NCBI RefSeq assembly: GCF_018780565.1
Contig: NZ_JADMJN010000008.1
Span: 248,001-312,000, forward strand
Reading direction: 5' to 3'
Length of the DNA stretch: 64,000 nt
Source of the DNA: Rhodoferax sp.
GTDB taxonomy: Bacteria; Pseudomonadota; Gammaproteobacteria; Burkholderiales; Burkholderiaceae_C
The notes under the pieces are model-generated. The model had not been told where the DNA came from. It ran no database searches and worked only from the letters and a program-made list of their open reading frames with translations. Position numbers and translations under genes: made by a program. Shown here in pieces: positions 45,647 to 55,098 of this stretch (positions within the stretch are counted from its first letter, which is position 1; each line of letters starts with the position of its first letter).

Positions 45647-45650
<4 letters not shown>
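42570..45650 (+). CDS. CheB-CheR-PAS fusion protein
   Basis: A 1026-residue protein. After an Ala/Pro-rich tail comes a CheB methylesterase domain (about 35-215; Ser45 in GIGASAGG, His in VQHLAPDH, Asp in SGTGSDGMFG) with no receiver. A CheR methyltransferase follows (about 235-500; GVTNFFRDPE, VAGCSTGEEAYSIAI, CRNLLIYL). A long coiled coil of repeated NEEL units lies at about 690-770, then two PAS domains (about 770-880 and 890-1010). There is no kinase domain; the next gene, overlapping by GTGA, supplies PAS domains and a HisKA_2 kinase. AAAGGG lies 9 bases before ATG 42570. Such fusions are common in non-flagellar signalling; the substrate is unknown. Confidence 0.92.
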
Positions 45651-47665
<2,015 letters not shown>

Positions 47666-47703
47666 CCGAAGCATCGTCTTCATTTATGGCAGGAGAGCAA
47701 GCA

Positions 47704-49830
47704 ATGTCTGCAGCCGTCAACAAGCCCAGAATTCTGGTCGTGGAAGACGAGACGATTGTCGCCCGCGACATCCAGGCGCAGCTGGTCGAGCTGGGCTACG
47801 AGCCGGTCGCGCACGCCACCCGGGGAGAGCAGGCCATCGCGCTGGCCGGACAACTGCGTCCGGATCTGGTGTTGATGGACATTCAACTCGCCGGTGCCAT
47901 GGACGGCATTGCGGCCGCCCAGGCCATCCGTGCCCGGTATTGCTTGCCGGTCGTTTTCCTGACCGCATTTGCTGCCGACGATATTCTGGAGCGCGCCAAG
48001 CTGGCCGAGCCGTTTGGCTACATTCTCAAGCCCTTCTCCGAGCGTGAGTTGCGCACCGTACTCGAAATGGCGCTGTACAAATACCGGGCCGATGCCCGTT
48101 TGCAGGAGTCGGTTGCACACACCCAGTCCATCCTGGACAACATGGCGGACGGTGTTATCACCATCAGCACCGATGGTTTGATCGAATCCTTCAACCAGGC
48201 CGCCTGCACGGTGTTTGGTTATGCCGCTGAGGAGGTGATTGGGCGCAATGTTGCCATGCTGATGCCTGAGCCGCACCACAGCCACCACGATGGGTATCTG
48301 AAGCACTACAAGGACAGCGGCGAGGCGCGCATGGTCGGCATACCGCGTGAAGTCGAGGGCATGCGCAATGACGGCAGCATATTCCCCATGAATCTGTCGG
48401 TGTCCAAGATCACGCGCGCGGGGCATACCACCTTCATCGGCCTGGTGCGCGACACCACCCAGCACCATCTGGATGTGGAAGAAATCCGCCGTCTGGCTTT
48501 TTACGATCCCCTGACTGGCTTGCCCAACCGGCGTTTGCTGCTGGACCGGCTCAGCCAGGCCATGTTGACCTCGGCTCGCAGCGGTTTGCACGGCGCCCTG
48601 ATGTTTCTGGACCTGGACCATTTCAAGCTGCTCAATGACAGCCTGGGTCATGACGTGGGCGATGTGCTGCTGCAGCAGGTGGCCAGCCGGCTCAGCACCT
48701 GTGTGCGCGAGGGCGACAGCGTGGCACGCCTGGGCGGCGACGAATTTGTGGTGCTGCTGGAGGCCCTGAGCATGCACGACCATGAGGCGGGCGCGCAGGC
48801 CAAAGCCGTTGCCAGCAAGATTCTGGATGCCCTGGGCCAGCCCTACAGCCTGCGCGAGCACACCTACAGCAGCACGCCCAGCATTGGCATTGTGGTGTTC
48901 ATGGAAGACCGAGAAACCATGGATGACCTGATCAAAAAGGCCGATGTGGCCATGTACCAGGCCAAGGCCGCCGGTCGCAACACCGTGCGTTTTTTCGACC
49001 CCACCATGCAGGCGGCCGCAAGCGCCTATGCCGCGCTGGAAAAAGACTTGCGCCGGGGGCTGGACAAGGACGAGTTTGTTTTGCATTACCAGGTGCAGGT
49101 CAGGGCCGGGCGCCATGCCGGCGACCCGCCCGTGGTCACCGGTGTCGAAGCGCTGGTGCGCTGGAACAACGCGACGCGTGGCCTGGTGCCGCCGGCCGAG
49201 TTCATCCCGCTGGCCGAAGAGACCGGCTTGATCCTGCCTTTGGGCCAGTGGGTTCTGGAGACTGCCTGCGCCCAGTTGGTGGCCTGGGCGGGTCACCCGC
49301 AGACCTCGCACTGGAGCATGGCCGTCAACGTCAGCGCCTCGCAGTTTGCGCAGCCTGATTTCGTCGCCCATGTGGATGAGGCGCTGAAGAAAACCGGCTG
49401 CCGGCCCGAGTTGCTCAAGCTGGAGCTGACCGAGAGCATGCTGGTGGCCAATGTCGATGAGATCATTTTCAAGATGAACGCCATCAAGGCGCGCGGCGTC
49501 AGCTTCTCGCTCGATGATTTTGGCACCGGCTACTCCTCACTCACTTATCTCAAACGCCTGCCCCTGGCGCAGCTCAAGATTGACCAGTCGTTTGTGCGCG
49601 ATGTGCTGACCGACCCCAGCGATGCGGTCATTGCCCGCACGATCGTGGCGCTGGGTCACAGCCTGGGGATGATCGTGATTGCCGAAGGGGTGGAGACCGA
49701 AGGCCAGCGCGAGTTTCTGGCCGATATCGGTTGCGACGCCTTCCAGGGCTACCACTTCGGGCGTCCCGTGCCGCCTCAGGTGTTGCTTGAAAATGTGATG
49801 AAAAATCATGCAATTCATCGTCCATATTAA
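47704..49830 (+). CDS. REC-PAS-GGDEF-EAL protein (c-di-GMP turnover, FixL-like PAS)
   Basis: A 708-residue protein. Receiver (about 7-125) with LVLMDIQLAGAMDG; PAS (about 138-255) with MLMPEPHHSHHDGYL and GIPREVEGMRNDG; GGDEF diguanylate cyclase (about 265-430) with an intact GGDEF and LDLDHFKLLNDSLGHDVGD; EAL phosphodiesterase (about 445-700) with GVEALVRW, NVSASQF, LTES, DDFGTGYSS and EGVET. Both catalytic motifs look intact. In the PAS, His195 and Arg215 align with the heme-ligand His and the distal Arg of FixL, so oxygen sensing is possible. AGGAG precedes ATG 47704; ATG 47686 is less likely. The receiver probably takes phosphate from the HisKA_2 kinases. Confidence 0.93.
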   Translation: MSAAVNKPRILVVEDETIVARDIQAQLVELGYEPVAHATRGEQAIALAGQLRPDLVLMDIQLAGAMDGIAAAQAIRARYCLPVVFLTAFAADDILERAKLAEPFGYILKPFSERELRTVLEMALYKYRADARLQESVAHTQSILDNMADGVITISTDGLIESFNQAACTVFGYAAEEVIGRNVAMLMPEPHHSHHDGYLKHYKDSGEARMVGIPREVEGMRNDGSIFPMNLSVSKITRAGHTTFIGLVRDTTQHHLDVEEIRRLAFYDPLTGLPNRRLLLDRLSQAMLTSARSGLHGALMFLDLDHFKLLNDSLGHDVGDVLLQQVASRLSTCVREGDSVARLGGDEFVVLLEALSMHDHEAGAQAKAVASKILDALGQPYSLREHTYSSTPSIGIVVFMEDRETMDDLIKKADVAMYQAKAAGRNTVRFFDPTMQAAASAYAALEKDLRRGLDKDEFVLHYQVQVRAGRHAGDPPVVTGVEALVRWNNATRGLVPPAEFIPLAEETGLILPLGQWVLETACAQLVAWAGHPQTSHWSMAVNVSASQFAQPDFVAHVDEALKKTGCRPELLKLELTESMLVANVDEIIFKMNAIKARGVSFSLDDFGTGYSSLTYLKRLPLAQLKIDQSFVRDVLTDPSDAVIARTIVALGHSLGMIVIAEGVETEGQREFLADIGCDAFQGYHFGRPVPPQVLLENVMKNHAIHRPY

Positions 49831-49837
49831 ATAGTCA

Positions 49838-49854
49838 GCTATTTATTCAATAGC
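49838..49854. repeat. AT-rich inverted repeat GCTATT-5-AATAGC
   Basis: GCTATT (49838-49843) and AATAGC (49849-49854) form a 6-bp stem. Related AT-rich strings occur inside dprA (TTTAATAGC in the insertion, ATTCAATAGC near 16653) and fmt (GCTATGAATTCGATAG). It may be a member of a small dispersed repeat family. Confidence 0.4.
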
Positions 49855-49877
49855 ATTTATTGGCCCAGTCAAGCACC

Positions 49878-52406
49878 ATGACCCAGAGCATCTCCTCGCT
49901 GCGCTCGCTCAATACCCGGGTCACCCTGCTGACGCTGCTCATTTTTGTGGCCAGCATCTGGTCGCTCGCCTTCTACGCGGGCCGTACGCTGCAGGAGGAT
50001 GTGAAAGGCCTGCTGGGTGCGCAGCAGTTTTCTGCGGTTTCCCTGGTTGCGGCGCAGATTGAGCAGGAGGTCGGCGATCGTTTGAAAGCGTTGGAAACGG
50101 TGGCCCAAAGAATCACACCATCCCTGCTGACAGATCACGCGGCCTTGCAGAAATTCCTGGCAGATCGCGAGATATTTCAGAAAGAATTCAATGTGGGCGC
50201 CTTCGTCACGGACCGGGATGGCACGGCGGTTGCCTCGATTCCCACGGGGGCTGGACGTGTTGGCAGCAATTTCATCGACAGTGATGCCATCGCCGCCGTC
50301 CTCAAGGAAAACAAGGCAAGCATCGGGCGGCCGGTTGATGCCAGGCAGTTCCAGGCTCCGAACATCACCATGGGTGTGCCCATCCGGGATGCGCAGGGCC
50401 GTGTCATCGGTGCACTGGCGGGGGTGTCGGACCTGGGCCGGCCCAACTTTCTGGACGCCATTGCTGGCCATCGCTATGGCAAGACGGGTGGCTACGTTCT
50501 GATCTCGTCCAGGCACAAACTGGTTGTCACCGCCACCGACAAACGCCTGAGCATGATGCCCACACGCAGCACCGAGCCGCTGGCGGTCCGCTTCAGGGAG
50601 GGCTACGAAGGCAGCGGCGTATTCACCAATCCGTTTGGTATTGAAATGCTGTCCTCTGCCAAAGGTGTCCCGTCGGCCGGCTGGTACCTCACGGTGGGCT
50701 TGCCCATCGACGAGGCTTTTGCACCGATCCGCGTCGTGCAGCAGCGCATTTTCATCGCGACGCTTTTTCTTACCCTGTTCGCAGGTGTGCTGACCTGGTG
50801 GTCTGTCAGGCGGCAACTGGCCCCCATGCGCGCCGCCTCCAAGACCTTGGCCAATTTGTCCGACCAAACCGCGTTTCCGCAGGCTTTGCCCGTGGCCCGG
50901 GCTGACGAAGTGGGGGCGCTGATGGGCAGCTTCAACCGCTTGCTGGCCACCCTGAGGCAGCGTGATGCCAACTTGCGCGAAAGTGAAGAGAGCCTGGCCA
51001 CTACATTGCAGTCGATTGGCGACGCCGTGATTGCTACAGACACTGAGGGTCGCATCACCCGCATGAACCCCACCGCCGAGCGACTGACTGGGTGGCCCTT
51101 GGCCGAAGCCGCAGGCCAGCCGCTGTCCAATGTATTTCACATCATCAGTGCCCAGACCCGTCTTACCGTTGCGAACCCGGTACAACGGGTGATGGAACAC
51201 GGCCAGGTGGTGGATCTGGCCAACCACACGGTATTGCTGGCCCGCGATGGCCGCGAGTACCAGATCGCCGACAGTGCCGCACCCATTCGCGCGGCCGATG
51301 GACAGATGGTGGGCGTGGTGCTGGTGTTCAGCGATGTCACCGAGAAGTACCGGGTGCAGCAGGGCCTTCGGGCCAGTGAGCAGCGTTTTCGTGACCTGGT
51401 GGATTCGACCGACGGTATTGTCTGGGAGGCCGACGCCACCACCTTCGCGTTCAATTCGGTGAGCCACAATGCCCAGCGCATACTGGGCTATCCCGTGGAT
51501 GACTGGCTGCTGCCAGGGTTCTGGGTCAGCCACATTCATGAGGATGACCGCGAACAGGCGGTGTCCTACTGTGCCGCCTGCACGGGGCGACTGGAGAGCC
51601 ACGACTTCGAATACCGGTTCATTGCGCAAGACGGTCGCGTGGTGTGGTTGCGTGACATTGTGAAGGTGGTCGTGAAAGATGGTCAGCCCCAGTGGTTGCG
51701 CGGACTGATGATCGATATCACCGAGCAAAAGCGGGCGCAGGAATTCCTTCAATCTTTGCTGAAGGAAAAAGTCGTCCTGCTCAATGAAGTGCATCACCGG
51801 GTCAAGAACAACCTGCAGGTCATCACGAGCTTGTTGCGTCTGGAGAGTGGGCGCAGCAGTGAGCCAGGCACCCAGCGTGTATTGCAGGACATGCAGGGCC
51901 GCATCCGCTCCATGGCCCTGCTGCACGAAACGCTTTACCGTACCAGCATCTTTGCCTCGGTGGACCTCGGTGTCTACCTCAGGCAGCTTTCGACCCAGGC
52001 TTTTCGAACATTGGCGCCTCAGGGCGGGTCGGTGCGTCTGCAGCTCGATCTGGCGGCGGTTCACGTCAGCATGGACCAGGCCACGCCATTCGGGTTGCTG
52101 GTCAATGAATTGCTGGCCAACTGCCTCAAGCATGGTTTCCCCGAGGGTCATGCCGGTGCGGTTTGCATCGAACTGAAGCCCTTGCCCCGTGAGGCTGGCG
52201 TGCCGGGTGAGCCAGCGCGGTGGCGCCTGTGCGTGAGCGACACCGGCGTGGGTTTCCCCCCGGATTTCGACGCCCGGCGCATGCAGTCGCTGGGCCTGCA
52301 ACTGGTGGCCGATCTGGTCCTGCAGCTTGGCGCTACGCTGGAGATCGGGGTGGGGCCACAGGCTGTCTTTGCGGTGGACTTTACCGTAGACAAGGAACTG
52401 GAGTGA
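49878..52406 (+). CDS. Cache-HAMP-PAS-PAS HisKA_2 sensor kinase 2
   Basis: An 842-residue membrane kinase. TM1 is at about 15-35, a double-Cache-like periplasmic domain at about 40-285 (GAFVTDRDGTAVASIP, VPIRDAQGRVIGALAGVSDL, GYVLISSRHKLV), TM2 at about 290-312, then HAMP. PAS1 (IGDAVIATDTEGRITRMN, TAERLTGWPLAEAAG) and PAS2 (DGIVWEADATTFAFN) follow. HisKA_2 has LNEVHHRVKNNLQVITSLL, and HATPase_c has GLLVNELLANCLKHGFP, SDTGVGFPPDF and QSLGLQLVADL. It detects an extracellular ligand through Cache. TTG 49860 is an alternative start. It lies 47 bases after the GGDEF-EAL gene and 4 bases before the next kinase. Confidence 0.92.
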   Translation: MTQSISSLRSLNTRVTLLTLLIFVASIWSLAFYAGRTLQEDVKGLLGAQQFSAVSLVAAQIEQEVGDRLKALETVAQRITPSLLTDHAALQKFLADREIFQKEFNVGAFVTDRDGTAVASIPTGAGRVGSNFIDSDAIAAVLKENKASIGRPVDARQFQAPNITMGVPIRDAQGRVIGALAGVSDLGRPNFLDAIAGHRYGKTGGYVLISSRHKLVVTATDKRLSMMPTRSTEPLAVRFREGYEGSGVFTNPFGIEMLSSAKGVPSAGWYLTVGLPIDEAFAPIRVVQQRIFIATLFLTLFAGVLTWWSVRRQLAPMRAASKTLANLSDQTAFPQALPVARADEVGALMGSFNRLLATLRQRDANLRESEESLATTLQSIGDAVIATDTEGRITRMNPTAERLTGWPLAEAAGQPLSNVFHIISAQTRLTVANPVQRVMEHGQVVDLANHTVLLARDGREYQIADSAAPIRAADGQMVGVVLVFSDVTEKYRVQQGLRASEQRFRDLVDSTDGIVWEADATTFAFNSVSHNAQRILGYPVDDWLLPGFWVSHIHEDDREQAVSYCAACTGRLESHDFEYRFIAQDGRVVWLRDIVKVVVKDGQPQWLRGLMIDITEQKRAQEFLQSLLKEKVVLLNEVHHRVKNNLQVITSLLRLESGRSSEPGTQRVLQDMQGRIRSMALLHETLYRTSIFASVDLGVYLRQLSTQAFRTLAPQGGSVRLQLDLAAVHVSMDQATPFGLLVNELLANCLKHGFPEGHAGAVCIELKPLPREAGVPGEPARWRLCVSDTGVGFPPDFDARRMQSLGLQLVADLVLQLGATLEIGVGPQAVFAVDFTVDKELE

Positions 52407-52410
52407 GGGG

Positions 52411-55059
52411 ATGACAATAAAGCACTATCTGGACCCAAGCCATCTGCCGGATTTGCGCCGGGTTGGCTTCAAGCTGGCCGTATTGGCGGTCTTGATGGTG
52501 GGCATATGGTGGGCGCCCGCGCTGCCTGGTCTACGTGGTGTCGCGGGTTATGAGCCCTTGCACACTTTGTTTGAAACAGCATCGATCGTGGTGTCCGGGC
52601 TCATTTTTGCAGTCATCTGGAATGCCCCTCGGGGCCGGCTGCAAGGCAATATGGTGTTGTTGGCGTGTGCCTTTGCCGGGGTGGCCCTGCTTGATCTGTC
52701 ACACATGCTTTCCATTCAGGGCATGCCTGACTATGTGACCGCCAGCGGCCCTGAAAAATCCATCAATTTCTGGCTGGCGGCCCGACTGTTGGCGGCGCTG
52801 GCGCTGCTGAGTGTTGCGCTGACGCGCTGGCAAATATTCGAACGCCGATACACCCGGTTTGTGCTGCTGGGGGGCGTCATGGCGATGGTGATGCTGGTGC
52901 ATTGGATCATCCTCATTCATCCCGAGACCCTACCCCCAACTTTTGTTCAAGGGCAAGGCTTGACCGATTTCAAGCGGGGCGCCGAGTATGTGTTGATGGC
53001 CCTCAATCTGATAGCGGCACTGGCATTGCTATGGCGCATGCGCAGACCTCTTCCGTTCAACGCCGTGTCCTTGTTGGGTGCCATTCTGACCATGGCCATG
53101 AGCGAGTCGTTTCTGACGCTGTATGGCCAGGTGAACGACATCTACCTGGTGGCCGGACACATCTACAAAATTGTGTCCTATCTGTTTCTGTACCGTGCGG
53201 TGTTCGTGGAAGCCATCGAGCGCCCCTACAGCGAGATCAGCGCACTGCAAAGCCAGTTGAAAGCCACACTGGAGGCGGTGCCGGACCTGATCTTCGAGAT
53301 GGACCTGCAAGGGGTATGCCATGGCTACCATTCCCCACCTAGTGCCTTGCTGCCCGAACCGGCCGGACAGTACTTGGGCCGATCGGTGTTTGACATCCTT
53401 CCGCAGGATGCGGCCCAGGCGGTGATGACCGCCCTGCGCGAGGCGCAGGAGAAAGGGGTGAGCACCGGTCACCAGCTTGATCTGCACTTGCCGGGGGGGC
53501 AGCGCTGGTTTGAACTGTCGGTGGCGCGCAAGGCTCTGGTGCAGGGGGAGTCTCCCAGGCTGATCCTGCTGTCGCGCGATATCACCGAACGCCAGTTTGC
53601 CGCACTGAAGCTGCGTCAAAGCGAACAAAACCTGGCCATTACCCTGCAGTCCATTGGTGATGCCGTGATCGCCACCGATGCGCAAGGCCTGATCACGCGC
53701 ATGAACGACACGGCACAACGCCTGACGGGCTGGTCGCTTGAGGACGCCCTGGGGCGGCCCCTGCCCGAGGTGTTTCATATCGTCAATGAAAAGACACGTG
53801 TCGTCACCACCAACCCGGTACAACTCGTCATGGATCGGGGTGAAATAGTAGGGCTGGCCAACCACACCGCCTTGATTGCCCGAGATGGCCGTGAGTACCA
53901 GATTTCGGACAGCGCGGCGCCGATTCGCAATTCGGACGGCCAGATCGTGGGCGTGGTGCTGGTCTTCAGCGATGTCACTGAAAAATACCAGGCGGAAGAG
54001 GCGCTGCGTATCAGTGAGGAACGTTTTCGCAGTCTGTCCCAGTTGTCCTCGGACTGGTTCTGGGAGCAGGATGAAAACCTGCGTTTTGTGAATCTGGCGG
54101 GTGATGAGACGCTCACGAATCAACTGGATACCGCCAGCTATGTGGGGCAAACCCGATGGGATATGCCCGCGCTGAACCTCACGGACAGCGACTGGGCCGC
54201 ACACAAGGCATTGCTGCAGGCGCGCTTGCCCTTTCGAAATCTGCAAATGCAAAAGCAGGATCAGTCTGGGCGATTGCGCTGGGTGTCGGTCAGTGGGGAG
54301 CCGATTTTCGACGCCCAGGGGCACTTCACCGGCTACCGTGGCGTGGGCTCGGACATCACCGAGCGCATCGCGGCACAGAATGCCCTGCAAGCCTCGTTGC
54401 AGGAGAAAGTGGGGCTGCTCAATGAAGTTCACCACCGGGTGAAGAACAATCTTCAGGTCATCAGCAGCCTGTTGCGACTGGAGGCCGCGCGCAGCAGCCA
54501 GGGGGCAACCAAGACCGTGCTGGGCGACATGCAGGGCCGGATCAGGTCGATGGCGATCCTGCACGAGTCGCTCTATCGTTCGGGTATTTTTGCGTCGGTG
54601 GAGCTGGCCGCATACCTGACCCGACTGGTGACTCAGGCGTTTCGCTCCCTGGCCCCGCGCAGTGGTCTGGTGCACCTGCAGCTGGATCTGGCCCGCGTCG
54701 AGGTCGGTATGGATTTGGCAACGCCCTGTGGTCTGCTGGTCAATGAGCTGATTTCCAACAGCGTGAAGCATGGCTTTCCAGACGGTCGCAGTGGCGAGAT
54801 TCGCGTTGAATTACAGCCCGTGTCGCCAGCGCAAGCTCAGACGGAGGCGCCGGTGTTGTGGCGCTTGTGCGTCAGCGACACCGGCGTGGGTCTGTCCGCT
54901 GATTTTGAGGCGCGTCAGAGCCAATCCCTGGGGCTTCAGCTGGTGTCCGATCTGGCGGTGCAGATCGATGGTCGGCTGGAGGTGGGCGCGGGCCCGCAGG
55001 CCGTGTTTACTCTGATCTTCCCGGTCCCGCAGCGGCTTGCCCCGGTTACGGCAGCGTGA
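52411..55059 (+). CDS. MASE3-type membrane HisKA_2 sensor kinase 3
   Basis: An 882-residue kinase. The first 275 residues form a multi-span membrane domain of MASE3 type, about eight hydrophobic segments with HTLFETASIVVSGLIFAVIW and GHIYKIVSYLFLYRAVFVE. Three PAS domains follow (about 280-395, 400-515, 520-640; the middle one closely matches PAS1 of kinase 2, including EYQISDSAAPIRNSDGQIVG). HisKA_2 (LNEVHHRVKNNLQVISSLL) and HATPase_c (GLLVNELISNSVKHGFP, SDTGVGLSADFE, QSLGLQLVSDL) end the protein. MASE domains occur on sensors and c-di-GMP enzymes; the ligand is unknown. The next ATG directly follows its stop. Confidence 0.92.
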   Translation: MTIKHYLDPSHLPDLRRVGFKLAVLAVLMVGIWWAPALPGLRGVAGYEPLHTLFETASIVVSGLIFAVIWNAPRGRLQGNMVLLACAFAGVALLDLSHMLSIQGMPDYVTASGPEKSINFWLAARLLAALALLSVALTRWQIFERRYTRFVLLGGVMAMVMLVHWIILIHPETLPPTFVQGQGLTDFKRGAEYVLMALNLIAALALLWRMRRPLPFNAVSLLGAILTMAMSESFLTLYGQVNDIYLVAGHIYKIVSYLFLYRAVFVEAIERPYSEISALQSQLKATLEAVPDLIFEMDLQGVCHGYHSPPSALLPEPAGQYLGRSVFDILPQDAAQAVMTALREAQEKGVSTGHQLDLHLPGGQRWFELSVARKALVQGESPRLILLSRDITERQFAALKLRQSEQNLAITLQSIGDAVIATDAQGLITRMNDTAQRLTGWSLEDALGRPLPEVFHIVNEKTRVVTTNPVQLVMDRGEIVGLANHTALIARDGREYQISDSAAPIRNSDGQIVGVVLVFSDVTEKYQAEEALRISEERFRSLSQLSSDWFWEQDENLRFVNLAGDETLTNQLDTASYVGQTRWDMPALNLTDSDWAAHKALLQARLPFRNLQMQKQDQSGRLRWVSVSGEPIFDAQGHFTGYRGVGSDITERIAAQNALQASLQEKVGLLNEVHHRVKNNLQVISSLLRLEAARSSQGATKTVLGDMQGRIRSMAILHESLYRSGIFASVELAAYLTRLVTQAFRSLAPRSGLVHLQLDLARVEVGMDLATPCGLLVNELISNSVKHGFPDGRSGEIRVELQPVSPAQAQTEAPVLWRLCVSDTGVGLSADFEARQSQSLGLQLVSDLAVQIDGRLEVGAGPQAVFTLIFPVPQRLAPVTAA

Positions 55060-55098
55060 ATGAAACATGAAAACTCTTTTGTCTCCAGGGGGCCGGCC

